A stretch of DNA of 64,000 bases from assembly GCA_016861025.1 (NCBI GenBank), contig BOKO01000018.1:52665-116664 (forward strand), in the 5' to 3' direction. Every line of letters begins with the position of its first letter. Within the stretch, counting starts at the first letter, position 1. Under the pieces are notes generated by a model. It saw nothing but the letters and a program-made list of their open reading frames with translations, was not told the DNA's origin and ran no database searches. The position numbers were made by a program, and so were the translations under genes. This DNA comes from Chloroflexota bacterium (lineage in GTDB: Bacteria > Chloroflexota > Anaerolineae > Caldilineales > Caldilineaceae). Positions 37,003-47,061 of the stretch are shown one piece after another.

Positions 37003-38615
37003 GCAAACGTGCGTGGTGGAAAGAGGCCGTCGCCTATCAGATTTACCCCAAAAGCTTTTACGACAGCAACGGCGACGGCGTGGGCGACCTGCCGGGGATT
37101 ATAGCAAAGCTGGACGTGCTTAAGACGCTGGGCGTCGATGTGCTCTGGCTGACGCCGGTTTACGCGTCGCCTGAAGTCGACAATGGCTACGACATCAGCG
37201 ACTATCAGGCGATCAACCCCAGGTTCGGGACAATGACGGACTTCGAGCATCTGCTGGCAGAGGCGCACCGCCGCGGGCTGAAGGTGATCATGGATCTGGT
37301 GGTCAACCACACCTCGGATCAGCATCCCTGGTTTGTGGAAAGCCGCCAATCCAGAGACAACCCGTATCGAGACTACTATATCTGGCGCGACGGCAAGGAG
37401 GGACGCGAACCCAACAACTGGGGCGGTCACTTCACGCAGTCGGCGTGGAGCTTCGACGCCGCCACCGGGCAGTACTACCTGCACATCTTCTCGCCACAGC
37501 AACCCGACCTGAATTGGGAAAATCCGGTCGTGCGTCAGGAAGTGCGGCGAATCATCGAATGGTGGCTCGACAAAGGGATCGATGGTTTCCGTCTCGACGC
37601 CATCAATCTGATCGCCAAAGCGCCAGGGCTTCCTGACAACCGCGGCGAAGGACGCTATATTTTCTCCATCGAACATTTCTGCAACCAACCGCGCTTTCAC
37701 GACTATATGCAGGAGCTGAACCGCGCTGTTTTTGCCAGACACGATATGCTGACCGTAGGCGAGTGCGCCGACCTTAAGGTGGAGGATGCGATTGCGGTCT
37801 CGGCGCCGGAGCGCGGCGAACTGAATATGGCGTTTCTTTTCGAGCACACCGACTATTACAACATGGTCGGCAAGGATGCGCAGAAGCTCAAGGAAATTCT
37901 GACGCGCTGGCAGCAGGGGTTGCACGGGCGCGGCTGGGCGGGTATTGCATTCAACAACCACGACCAGCCGCGCGTCGTCTCCTGCTTTGGCGACGATTCG
38001 CACTATCGCGTCGAGTCCGCCAAGCTCTTTGCCACACTGCTGCTGACGCTCGAAGGCACGCCGTTTCTCTTTCAAGGCGAGGAGATCGGCATGACCAACG
38101 CCGTTTACGCTACGATCGAGGAATATAACGACGTACAGACGGTCAACCTCTATCGCGAGTGGGTTGCGGCAGGCGAAGATCCGCAAGCAGCGTTCGAGGC
38201 TGTACGGGCGACATCACGCGATCGTGGGCGTTCGCCCTACCACTGGAGCGCGGCGCCAAACGCAGGTTTCACAACCGGACGTCCGTGGATCGGCGTCAAC
38301 CCAAACTATATCGACATCAACCTGGAAGCGAACCTTGCCGATCCGGATTCGATCTTCCATTACTACCGTAAGATGATCGCCCTGCGCAAAGCGACGCCTG
38401 CGCTGATCTACGGTGAGTTCATCCCACAGGAAGCGCCGACGCAGTTATACGTCTATCAACGCGTGCACGCCGACCAGCGTTATCAAATTGTGCTGAACTT
38501 GAGCGACGAGACGGTCGAGTATGTGTGTGCTGGACGGCGGTTGATCGGAAACTATCCAGAGACAGAGAAACAAAGACTCCAGCCGTATGAAGCTGGAGTC
38601 TTCGCATTGGAGTGA
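36999..38615 (+). CDS. GH13 alpha-glucosidase / oligo-glucosidase
   Basis: A 538-residue GH13 (subfamily 31-like) enzyme that hydrolyses short alpha-glucosides. The four conserved regions are visible: DLVVNHTSDQHPWF, GFRLDAINLI (nucleophile Asp), TVGECADL (acid Glu) and NNHDQPRVVS. In this family the residue after the nucleophile is Val in alpha-1,6 specialists and Ala/Thr in alpha-1,4 enzymes; here it is Ala, suggesting maltase activity. It lacks a signal peptide and acts in the cytoplasm on imported oligosaccharides. ATG 36999 is preceded by GGGAGAA. The last codons form a strong hairpin serving the convergent operon. Confidence 0.94.
   Translation: MSKRAWWKEAVAYQIYPKSFYDSNGDGVGDLPGIIAKLDVLKTLGVDVLWLTPVYASPEVDNGYDISDYQAINPRFGTMTDFEHLLAEAHRRGLKVIMDLVVNHTSDQHPWFVESRQSRDNPYRDYYIWRDGKEGREPNNWGGHFTQSAWSFDAATGQYYLHIFSPQQPDLNWENPVVRQEVRRIIEWWLDKGIDGFRLDAINLIAKAPGLPDNRGEGRYIFSIEHFCNQPRFHDYMQELNRAVFARHDMLTVGECADLKVEDAIAVSAPERGELNMAFLFEHTDYYNMVGKDAQKLKEILTRWQQGLHGRGWAGIAFNNHDQPRVVSCFGDDSHYRVESAKLFATLLLTLEGTPFLFQGEEIGMTNAVYATIEEYNDVQTVNLYREWVAAGEDPQAAFEAVRATSRDRGRSPYHWSAAPNAGFTTGRPWIGVNPNYIDINLEANLADPDSIFHYYRKMIALRKATPALIYGEFIPQEAPTQLYVYQRVHADQRYQIVLNLSDETVEYVCAGRRLIGNYPETEKQRLQPYEAGVFALE
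38566..38602 (-). terminator. Terminator embedded in the end of a coding region
   Basis: On the minus strand an 11-bp perfect stem (AAGACTCCAGC, loop of 8, GCTGGAGTCTT) is followed by TTGTTTCTC. This fits a Rho-independent terminator for the malG-like gene stopping at 38682. The stem lies inside the last 14 codons of the opposite GH13 gene, which still encode a sensible peptide. Confidence 0.6.
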
Positions 38616-38681
38616 GTGTAAGACGATGGAGCAGCCAGCACGACAACCGCACGCGAGAGCGTCTGTCACGCCAACATGCGA

Positions 38682-39548
38682 TCAACCCTTGACGGCGCCC
38701 GCCGTCAAACCGGCGACGATGCGACGTTGGAAGATGAAAACCAACGCAATCAGCGGGATGCTCGATACAATGCCAGCCGCCATGATTTCGCCGAAGGGAA
38801 TCTGCATCGAGAACTGCGAGGGGAAGTTGGCGATGATCACCGGCAGCGTGCGCGCATCGGGTGCAATTGATGTAAACGTCAACGCAAAGAGGTACTCATT
38901 CCAGGCGCCGATGAACGCTAACAGACCTGTCGTGACCATTGCCGGCGCAGTCAACGGCAACATGATCATGTAGAAGGTCTGGAAGGGAGATGCGCCGTCC
39001 ACCTGCGCCGACTGGAAGATCTCTGTCGGCAGCTCACGGAAGAAAGCAGTCAACACCCATGCTGTGAAAGGCAGTGTAAAGAGCATGTATGTGATGATCA
39101 TGCTGGCGATCGGCGGAATGCCCAGGTTTGTAATAATCGCATAGAGCCCGGTTAAGACAGCGATAGCTGGGAACATCGTCATCGCCAGAATCACATAGAG
39201 TGTGGCAGTTTTGCCGCGGTAGCGCAGTTTGCCAAGCGCAAACCCCGCAAACGACCCGACAGCCAGTGAAAGCAACGTCACCGAAGTCGCGACAATCACG
39301 CTGTTCACAATTGCTCGCAAAAACGCCTGATTGGTGAACACCGCCTGATAGTTGCGCAAGAAGAACGAAATATCTCTGGTCACTGGGTCGCGCGGAACAA
39401 AGGTCGTGGGCGTCATGGCTAACATCCCCTCTGACTTGAACGACGAGTTGATCGCCCAATAGAAGGGAAAGAGCATCCAGATTGCCATGAAGATGATCAG
39501 CACCCAGAGCAGAATACGGTTGATGCGTTGTTTTGTCTTAGTGGTCAT
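38682..39548 (-). CDS. Carbohydrate ABC permease, MalG type
   Basis: A 288-residue permease with six membrane segments and the cytoplasmic EAA-loop, here TEIFQSAQVDGASPFQTFYM with IMLPLTAPA. It pairs with the MalF-type protein encoded just upstream; the two genes overlap by 11 bp. The MalG-like topology begins NRILLWVLIIFMAIWMLFPF and ends with the typical FQRRIVAGLTAGAVKG. No ATPase gene is linked, so a shared MsmK/UgpC-type ATPase is expected elsewhere. ATG 39548 starts inside the end of malF. Confidence 0.95.
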   Translation of the reverse strand: MTTKTKQRINRILLWVLIIFMAIWMLFPFYWAINSSFKSEGMLAMTPTTFVPRDPVTRDISFFLRNYQAVFTNQAFLRAIVNSVIVATSVTLLSLAVGSFAGFALGKLRYRGKTATLYVILAMTMFPAIAVLTGLYAIITNLGIPPIASMIITYMLFTLPFTAWVLTAFFRELPTEIFQSAQVDGASPFQTFYMIMLPLTAPAMVTTGLLAFIGAWNEYLFALTFTSIAPDARTLPVIIANFPSQFSMQIPFGEIMAAGIVSSIPLIALVFIFQRRIVAGLTAGAVKG

Positions 39549-40611
39549 CAGACTTAACCCCCAAACTGCGCATGTACGCAACTGCAAACACCGACAGTAC
39601 AACGAAGATGATGACGCTACTCGCTGATGAATACCCCATTGCCCGATTCTGTATCAACTGATAATAGGTGAAACTAGCCATCGAGTAGCGCGCCTGTCCC
39701 AGGACAATCTGGAAGAGATCGAAAACACGCAAAGCATCAAGCGTTCGGAAGACCAGCGCAACAGCAATCGTGCCTTTCAACAACGGCAGCGTCAATTGGA
39801 AGAAACTGCGAACCGGGCCGGCGCCATCTACATCAGCCGCCTCGTAGATATCCGCCGGGATCAACTGTAGGCCAGCCAACAGCAACAACGCCATGAAAGG
39901 CGTCGTCTTCCAGACATCGATCATGATCATCGAAGGCAACTGCCAGGCCGGATCAGACAAGAAGGGAATCTCTCCGTTGCCCAATCCCAGATACCAGAAA
40001 ACGGTGTTGAAGAAACCGGTGCGATTAGGCTGGAGCATATATGCCCACATCTGGGAGGAGACAGCCGTGGGGATCGCCCACGGAATGAGTATGATCGCGC
40101 GCATTAGCCCGCGCCCTTTGAAGTTCGCGTTGACAATCAACGCAACAATCATACCCAATACCAACTCCAGAAACACTGTTGCGACAGCAAACACAATCGT
40201 ATCCCACACTGCGCGTATGAAGTTCGGATCGGTCGCGCCTAACACAAATTGTGTTCCAAAGAGACTGAACTGGGTGACTGGTCGAAAACGAACCGGCTCA
40301 CGCGGAAGAACTGTGACCGCGCTTTCATATTGCACAGCGCCGGTTGCGGGATCGACAATCGGCTGGCCGGATTCATCCAGCCGCGGGGGGACCTGCCGAA
40401 TGGTCATGCTCAACAACCCCCGGTAGTTCTGAAGCCCAACAAATTCGGTGGGAGCCGTGCTTGCAAAAACGCTGTTTGTAAAGCTGTTGTAGAAGACAGA
40501 AAACAGTGGATAGATCGCGATTACCAGCAAAATGAGAAATGTCGGCGCCAGCAACCAGTATGCAAGCCGCTGTTCCCGTTTGGCTAAATCGCTGCTACCT
40601 TCCTTGGCCAT
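39538..40611 (-). CDS. Carbohydrate ABC permease, MalF type
   Basis: A 357-residue permease: MalF-type, with a 75-residue insertion after the first membrane segment (residues about 50-125, NSVFASTAPTEFVGLQNYRG to VRFRPVTQFSLFG) that faces outside and probably contacts the binding protein. The EAA-like loop is DIYEAADVDGAGPVRSFFQL. ATG 40611 has AAGGAG 8 nt upstream. It lies 261 bp after the binding-protein stop, with a hairpin and a repeated control-like site in between, so its level may differ from malE. Confidence 0.95.
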   Translation of the reverse strand: MAKEGSSDLAKREQRLAYWLLAPTFLILLVIAIYPLFSVFYNSFTNSVFASTAPTEFVGLQNYRGLLSMTIRQVPPRLDESGQPIVDPATGAVQYESAVTVLPREPVRFRPVTQFSLFGTQFVLGATDPNFIRAVWDTIVFAVATVFLELVLGMIVALIVNANFKGRGLMRAIILIPWAIPTAVSSQMWAYMLQPNRTGFFNTVFWYLGLGNGEIPFLSDPAWQLPSMIMIDVWKTTPFMALLLLAGLQLIPADIYEAADVDGAGPVRSFFQLTLPLLKGTIAVALVFRTLDALRVFDLFQIVLGQARYSMASFTYYQLIQNRAMGYSSASSVIIFVVLSVFAVAYMRSLGVKSDDH

Positions 40612-40737
40612 GTCTGACACTCCTTCCCAACGCACTCTGAAGCGGGTGGCAACCGGTGCTGCAAACACGACTCTCCCGTGCAATACAGTCGCCAGTTGCG
40701 ATGTGAATCAACAGAATTTTTGATCTTTTTTTGCCCA

Positions 40738-40770
40738 ACCTTCCTGGAAGTTTGGAACTTCCAGGAAGGT
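40738..40770. repeat. 33-bp hairpin (ACCTTCC family) between malE-like and malF-like genes
   Basis: Arms ACCTTCCTGGAAGTT and its complement around a 3-nt loop. Same length and 26-28 of 33 bases shared with 31912-31944. There is no T-run downstream on the minus strand, so it may be an mRNA-stabilising stem that favours the binding protein. Confidence 0.75.
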
Positions 40771-40852
40771 GCAGACTTGGGAAGCACCCCGATTGGGGAA
40801 TGCCATGCCCGTGCGCAGCGTCTGAGGGCAAGGAGCATTCAGATGCTTACAC

Positions 40853-40872
40853 GGGACAACCACTTACATCGA

Positions 40873-40878
<6 letters not shown>
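40853..40878 (-). promoter_or_regulatory. Repeated control-like site, copy 2 (before malF-like gene)
   Basis: On the minus strand this reads TAATCGATGTAAG then TGGTTGTCC, matching 19 of 23 bases of the site before the binding-protein gene (42304-42333); the last 12 bases AAGTGGTTGTCC are identical. It overlaps the malE-like stop codon. It may be a shared operator or promoter element. Confidence 0.4.
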
Positions 40879-42276
<1,398 letters not shown>

Positions 42277-42303
42277 AGAGACATTCTCCTTTTGATAGTA
42301 GAT

Positions 42304-42333
42304 AGGACAACCACTTGTATCGTTAACCCGGAA
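42304..42333 (-). promoter_or_regulatory. Repeated control-like site, copy 1, with promoter features
   Basis: The minus strand reads GGGTTAACGATACAAG then TGGTTGTCC, 28 bp before the malE-like start. TTAACG could serve as a -35 with a weak TATCTA -10 16 bp later. A near copy lies at 40853-40878. A LacI-type operator or activator site is possible. Confidence 0.4.
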
Positions 42334-42357
42334 GACCCGGAGATTAACCTGATTGGT

Positions 42358-42437
42358 GCGTGTTACGTGTTTCGTGTTGGACAGTCCCTCCACGCAACAC
42401 GAAACACGCAGCACGCAACATACAACACGCAACACGC
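42358..42437. repeat. Snap-back repeat (CGTGTTTCGTGTTG type) after the LacI gene
   Basis: A 14-bp perfect stem, CGTGTTTCGTGTTG (42366-42379) with CAACACGAAACACG (42395-42408), followed by more CAACACGC units up to the LacI gene stop. Same unit as 3957-4014. It separates the regulator transcript from the malE promoter. Confidence 0.8.
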
Positions 42438-42438
42438 C

Positions 42439-43437
42439 TCACGCCGTATCGCGCTCGATCACTTTCAGCGGCAGTTGCACGTGGCGATTCATGCGCGTCG
42501 GCTCCGACAACATCGACAGCAGCATCTCCACCGCCAGCCTGCCCGACTCCTCCAGCGACTGCGACACGGTGGAAAGCCCGATGTATTCGGCGAAATCGGC
42601 GTCATCGAAGCCAAGCACCGCCAGATCACCCGGTACAGAAAGCCCCGCCTCACGCGCTGCTTTGAGCACACCCAGCGCCAGGGTGTCATTTCCAGCAAAG
42701 ATAGCTGTTGGACGATCTCTTCTCTGCAACAAATCCTGCGCTTGCAGACGCGCCTCTTCATGCGTCGCCGAGCGCGGCGCAAATTCCGGCAAAATCGGCG
42801 TGATCGCGTGGTGCTCCAGGGCGGCGGTGAAGCCGCGAAAACGCAGAGCGCTTGTGCCGATGGCATATCCTGGGAGCTGCCGATCGCCGCCGACAAAGCC
42901 GATGCAACGATGCCCTTTCGCCACGAGATAGTCCGCAGCCAGGGCGCCGCCGCCAATGTTATCGATCTCCACTGCGGCCAGTTGGGAATTTGTCCCCTCA
43001 ATCATCACCGTTGGCAGCCGGTGGTGCACGAGCCGCATAGCCTCCTGATCGCTTATCATCAACGAGATAATCAACAAACCATCCAGGCGATGCGTGATAG
43101 GCAGCGTATGCAGATAACTGCGAGCATGTTCTGGCGTATCAACATTGTAGACGACCAACTCAAACCCGGTGTCGAGCAAGGCGCTCGCCACGCCGCGCAG
43201 ACGCTGCGTAAACGAAGGATAGTGCATGAAAAAAGGCGCCAACACCCCGATCTGCCGATGTGTTCTGCGCGCACGTGCGCTTGCCTCGGCTTTTGGAACG
43301 AATCCGAGTTCGTCGATCGCTTGTTGGATTCGCTGAAGCGTCGTTGCATTGACTGTCTGCGGCGCATTGAGCGCGCGCGAAACAGTTGCAATGCTCACGC
43401 CCGCGCGTGCAGCAACATCGTAAATTGTCGAAGACAT
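42439..43437 (-). CDS. LacI-family transcription repressor
   Basis: A 332-residue LacI-type regulator. Residues 3-25 are the helix-turn-helix (TIYDVAARAGVSIATVSRAL) with hinge helix near residue 50. The effector domain is the periplasmic-binding fold: QIGVLAPFFMHYPSFTQRLR, DGLLIISLMISDQEAMR, RPTAIFAGNDTLALGVLKAA, LSVPGDLAVLGFDDADFAEY. ATG 43437 is chosen over GTG 43449. It probably controls the malEFG-like operon downstream and its own gene through the palindrome at 43519-43548. Confidence 0.94.
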   Translation of the reverse strand: MSSTIYDVAARAGVSIATVSRALNAPQTVNATTLQRIQQAIDELGFVPKAEASARARRTHRQIGVLAPFFMHYPSFTQRLRGVASALLDTGFELVVYNVDTPEHARSYLHTLPITHRLDGLLIISLMISDQEAMRLVHHRLPTVMIEGTNSQLAAVEIDNIGGGALAADYLVAKGHRCIGFVGGDRQLPGYAIGTSALRFRGFTAALEHHAITPILPEFAPRSATHEEARLQAQDLLQRRDRPTAIFAGNDTLALGVLKAAREAGLSVPGDLAVLGFDDADFAEYIGLSTVSQSLEESGRLAVEMLLSMLSEPTRMNRHVQLPLKVIERDTA

Positions 43438-43759
43438 GTGCACCGACAACGAATGAAAACTTAGATATCTTGGGTGGCCCTGGAGCGTATGGATTGCGTA
43501 TGCCGTATAGCATCCGCACTGTAAGAGCTTTCATGAAAGCTCTTACAGATAAATAGCCTAACACATTTTTGAAGGCATGTCAATCAGGAATTTCTCGTAA
43601 GGTTTTCTTCGAGTGAAACCGCGAATAATTTATGAATTCGCAAGCTCTGTTGCGAGAAGAGATGTAATTCAAGCTGACGTGTTACGCCGGTCATCGCCTC
43701 CGACGCAACATAGCACCCTGCTTTGACCAGGCGCAAAGCAAGTCCGGCGAAAAGGCTAT
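43438..43759. other. Intergenic region upstream of LacI gene
   Basis: 322 bp between the LacI start and the stop of the GH39-like gene, both on the minus strand. It holds a 30-bp palindrome (43519-43548) and smaller dyads such as GCGAAT-N9-ATTCGC near 43620. No open frame here is convincing. Confidence 0.5.
43519..43548. promoter_or_regulatory. 30-bp perfect palindrome, candidate LacI-type operator
   Basis: Arms CTGTAAGAGCTTTCA and its exact complement. Each half contains a 14-bp imperfect dyad, TGTAAGAGCTTTCA, similar in form to LacI-family operators (TGnAAgCGCTTnCA). The centre lies about 96 bp before the LacI ATG, so autoregulation is likely. No second copy was seen near the malE-like gene. 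Confidence 0.6.
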
Positions 43760-45748
43760 TTAGAACCCAAACGCCAGACATCGATCGATTGCCTCTGCAT
43801 CAGGGTAAGCCAGGAAGGTGCAAGCCACGCGATTGGACTGCGGCTCGACAATGCCCGCAGCCGGGTCGATGCCGCTGTAAAGACCATACCACCAGTCCAC
43901 CACCGCCGTAGGAGCGATCCCGTCATCGTTGCATCCGGCCTCTTGTGCAGTCAAGCCAACGTCGTTGTATTGATACCAAAAAATCTTCTCAACACCTGGG
44001 ATTGTATCTGACCAGCCTGTTTCCTTGTAGAGGATGTCGAACAGCGCCGGCAAGTACGCCGCCTGCTCGACGCCGGTGACCATCTTGGCGGCGATCAATG
44101 AACAGGCAAGATTAGCCGCATTGCCGCTGTCGCCGGCGCGATTCCAGCCTGTTTCAGTGACCCAAATCGGCAGATCGGCGAAGCCAGCCGCCGCCAGCAC
44201 GCGCATCAGTCGCGCTAACACCGTCGGTTGGTGCGCATACAGATAGGAAGGCTCGCGGATAACCTGCGCGCCATTGCGATATTCGATCGTAGGGTAAAGA
44301 TGAACACCGAGAACGTCAAAACCCGCGTCAGGCGACGTGCTAACGAGCGCCGACAACGTTTGACGCAAATAGGCGGCGGCGGCGACACCGGCGCTGCTCA
44401 ACCCACCGCTGACGATCAATGCGTCGGGGGCGACGCGCTTGATGGCGCTTGCAGCGGCGGCAAGAAGGCGGGCGAATTCAGCTGGCGGCAGATAGGTGTT
44501 GCTATGATCCGGTTCGTTCCAGATTTCCCAGGCGCGCACTCGATCGCCGTAATAGCGCGCCAGAAATTCAGCCTGTTCCACAAATGCGGCGCGATAGAGC
44601 GCTTGCTTCGGGCGATGGCGCCACCCATCATCAGGCGACGTTGCGTAGTCAAGCAGCGCCAGCACAGCGATCTCAGGCTCGCCGCTGCAAAGCAACGCCA
44701 ACAATATATCGTAGTGTTTGAGATCAATGTAGCCAAGCTGTGCAGCGCGACCGGAAAGCGTCGCCGCACGCACGCCGTTTCCTGCACGTCCCTGCCATTC
44801 CACACGCACCCAGTGGACGCCGCTTTGCTGAAGACGCTCCACATGTCCTGCCAGCCCGGAAGCGATGGCATCGGGATAAGGGGGCAGATTCACCCCTTTG
44901 CTGACGCGTCCACTGCCTGGCGCATCGGCGACCGTCATCGCAGGATCAAGGGTGCGACAACTTCCAACCGGTGGATCAAAACGCTCAACGCGCACAGCGC
45001 CTGCGATCACGCCGATCGGTTGGCTGAAGCGGCGTGGTCTACGCAGCTCCCACAATACGGCAATGCGACCGTTCGGATTGCTCTGTCGATCAATCAAGGG
45101 AAAAAAGATGCGCTGTGTTTGCCAGCGCATGGCAGACTCGTCTAATTTGGGTGCATACCAGCGCCGGCCAAGAAAATTGCGCCCATCGGTCGAAACGCCG
45201 ACAAAGAGGCTTTCCTCGAAGACGCGCGGTTCAAGCCGCAGCGCAAACTCCACCATCAGATTGCGCGCCTGCGCCAGATTGTCAAATACGCACACCCACC
45301 GGCTGACGCGCACATCATCATCTGATGCAACACTGCTACTCTGTGCGACTGTTCGTCGCAGTTGTTCGTCAATTCGAGCACCGACGCTGGCTGTTTCGTG
45401 CAACATGCGACAGCGCGGATGCACAATACCGGGTCGCCATTGGCTGCGCAGCAAAGGGCGCCAGCCACTGCTCGACGCAGCCTGGCGCGCTGACGTGCGT
45501 GCACCCGATGTTTGCAATACGTTGGTCGCGGTTGTGACGACTTCGGGCGCAGGCAACCCAGCCCGGCGCAATGCAACGCGGTCGGCGTCCGTCCAGGACA
45601 GTGCAACGTCGCCGGGACGGAGAATATGCGCCTGCACGCCATGTGGCGGTGTATAGGCGTACTCCAACTCCGATGCAGATGCGTTTCGGACAGGCAGCAG
45701 AAAGGCGACAAACAGCAGGCAAGCAACAATTGGTCGAAACACAGACAA
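43760..45748 (-). CDS. Secreted GH39-like glycoside hydrolase
   Basis: A 662-residue exported protein with a short Sec signal (FRPIVACLLFVAFLLPVRNA). Residues about 60-300 are beta-rich and unassigned. Residues about 310-630 form a TIM-barrel glycosidase: GVHWVRVEWQGRAG, VRAWEIWNEPDHSNTY (acid/base Glu in WNEP), LDVLGVHLYPTIEYR-type strand, LPIWVTETGWNRAG (nucleophile Glu in TETGW), FWYQYNDVG. The arrangement matches clan GH-A, nearest to GH39. The substrate is unknown. The start seems to be TTG 45748 or GTG 45742; no ATG is available. It follows the hydroxyacid dehydrogenase by 32 bp. Confidence 0.82.
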   Translation of the reverse strand: MSVFRPIVACLLFVAFLLPVRNASASELEYAYTPPHGVQAHILRPGDVALSWTDADRVALRRAGLPAPEVVTTATNVLQTSGARTSARQAASSSGWRPLLRSQWRPGIVHPRCRMLHETASVGARIDEQLRRTVAQSSSVASDDDVRVSRWVCVFDNLAQARNLMVEFALRLEPRVFEESLFVGVSTDGRNFLGRRWYAPKLDESAMRWQTQRIFFPLIDRQSNPNGRIAVLWELRRPRRFSQPIGVIAGAVRVERFDPPVGSCRTLDPAMTVADAPGSGRVSKGVNLPPYPDAIASGLAGHVERLQQSGVHWVRVEWQGRAGNGVRAATLSGRAAQLGYIDLKHYDILLALLCSGEPEIAVLALLDYATSPDDGWRHRPKQALYRAAFVEQAEFLARYYGDRVRAWEIWNEPDHSNTYLPPAEFARLLAAAASAIKRVAPDALIVSGGLSSAGVAAAAYLRQTLSALVSTSPDAGFDVLGVHLYPTIEYRNGAQVIREPSYLYAHQPTVLARLMRVLAAAGFADLPIWVTETGWNRAGDSGNAANLACSLIAAKMVTGVEQAAYLPALFDILYKETGWSDTIPGVEKIFWYQYNDVGLTAQEAGCNDDGIAPTAVVDWWYGLYSGIDPAAGIVEPQSNRVACTFLAYPDAEAIDRCLAFGF

Positions 45749-45780
45749 TACAATACTGCGTGGAGCTGCGGCGAATACGC

Positions 45781-46758
45781 TTATGCGGCTTGCCAGACAG
45801 CCGGGTTGACAATATCGATTGGTCGCTCCCCCCGGAAAAAGGCGAGCAGGCGATCCATCGCCATTTCCTCCATGCGGCGACGTCCTTCGCGCGTCACCGA
45901 TGCGCTGTGCGGCGTGGCGACGACGGCGGGGTGTGCGCGCAGGCGATTCTCGACTGCGGGCGGCTCGACGGCAAAGACATCCAGCCCTGCACCGGCAAGC
46001 GGTCCCCGATCCAGCGCGTCGAGCAGCGCCGCCTCATCGACCAGCGCGCCGCGCGCCAAATTGAGCAGGTAGCTGCCCGGCTTCATCCATGCCAGGCGTT
46101 CAGCGTTCATCAACCCTGCGGTTTCGGGCGTGGCGGGTGCATGGAGCGACAAAAAGTCAGCCTCTCGAATGACGGTTTCCAGCGGCGCCAGTGTGACGCC
46201 TTGCGCCTGCGCAGCATCCTGGCTGAGATACGGGTCATAGGCAAGCACGCGCATCTGAAAGGCAAGGTGACAGATTTCAGCGACGCGGCGTCCGATGCGC
46301 CCCAGCCCGACCAGCCCCAACGTCTTGCCCCGCACTTCGACGCCGACCAGCGCGCCTGTGCGCGGTCCCCATTTGCCTGCCGCCAGATTGTCGGCGCCTT
46401 GTTTAAGACGCTTTGCCAGCGCCAGCAACATCGCAACCGTGTGCTCGGCGGTGGACTCGGTTGGGCCGTCCGGCGTGTTGGTGACGACGATGCCACGCGC
46501 TGTAGCGGCGTCGAGATCGATATTGTCGACGCCGATGCCGGTGCGGGCGATTAGCTTCAAATTGGGGCACGCGTCCATCAGCGCGCCATCGTAGCGCACC
46601 TGAGACGAAGCGATGATCGCCTGCGCTGGCGCAGCGTTGCTATAGAGCGGCGGCCGCGCTGCGGCGTGAAGCACCTGCACGCCCACCGGCAGCCGCGCCA
46701 GCACATCGTCGGAAAGCGGAGACTCCAGCCAGATGTGGGTTAAGACCGGGACATACAT
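45781..46758 (-). CDS. D-2-hydroxyacid dehydrogenase (SerA/hydroxypyruvate reductase type)
   Basis: A 325-residue NAD(P)-dependent D-2-hydroxyacid dehydrogenase. The Rossmann loop is TLGLVGLGRIGRRVAE. Catalytic Arg, Glu and His lie in LNLARGALVDEAALL, the following FAVEPPA and ATPHSASV. Substrate-site IARTGIGVDNIDL and TESTAEHTVAMLLALA are typical. It lacks the ACT domain of many SerA proteins. With glycerate kinase encoded 4 kb away it may reduce hydroxypyruvate to D-glycerate, which is inference. A TGTGCTATAAT extended -10 promoter and an AAGGA ribosome site precede ATG 46758. Confidence 0.92.
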   Translation of the reverse strand: MYVPVLTHIWLESPLSDDVLARLPVGVQVLHAAARPPLYSNAAPAQAIIASSQVRYDGALMDACPNLKLIARTGIGVDNIDLDAATARGIVVTNTPDGPTESTAEHTVAMLLALAKRLKQGADNLAAGKWGPRTGALVGVEVRGKTLGLVGLGRIGRRVAEICHLAFQMRVLAYDPYLSQDAAQAQGVTLAPLETVIREADFLSLHAPATPETAGLMNAERLAWMKPGSYLLNLARGALVDEAALLDALDRGPLAGAGLDVFAVEPPAVENRLRAHPAVVATPHSASVTREGRRRMEEMAMDRLLAFFRGERPIDIVNPAVWQAA

Positions 46759-47061
46759 TAATTTCTTTTCCTTCTTGGCGCTCTTGAGAAGTCACGTGGG
46801 TTGGTTGTTTGCTGTCATACAGGATTATAGCACAATATCCATATCAATCACCCTATCTCCTTTTCCAAAGTTGACATCACCCCCTGTGCTTGGTAGACTC
46901 TCAACACGCTTGGCGGCGCAACGACTGCGTCGTTCTTTCTCCTGTACATCCTGGCGGCAGCGTGAGACTTGCGCTTGCGCACGTTTGCGCCAAATGCTTT
47001 GATTTCACGCCAGACATTCGCTGTGAACCAACTCATCTCACACACTGGAAGGAGCATCTCG
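46759..47061. other. Divergent control region, dehydrogenase / peptide-type importer
   Basis: About 303 bp between divergent starts. It contains the minus-strand extended -10 promoter at 46824-46832 and the plus-strand ribosome site GGAAGGAG (47047-47054). An open frame from 46969 runs into the importer gene but has no ribosome site. No other gene is seen. Confidence 0.5.
46824..46832 (-). promoter_or_regulatory. Extended -10 promoter of hydroxyacid dehydrogenase
   Basis: Minus-strand TGC-TATAAT (TATAAT 46824-46829, TGC 46830-46832), 65 bp before the ATG. The 12-mer TGTGCTATAATC is identical to that at 52070-52081. Confidence 0.55.

Noticed and set aside
36756..38186. Minus-strand open frame of 476 codons opposite the GH13 gene
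   Set aside because: Shadow of the alpha-glucosidase, whose four catalytic regions are all intact on the plus strand.
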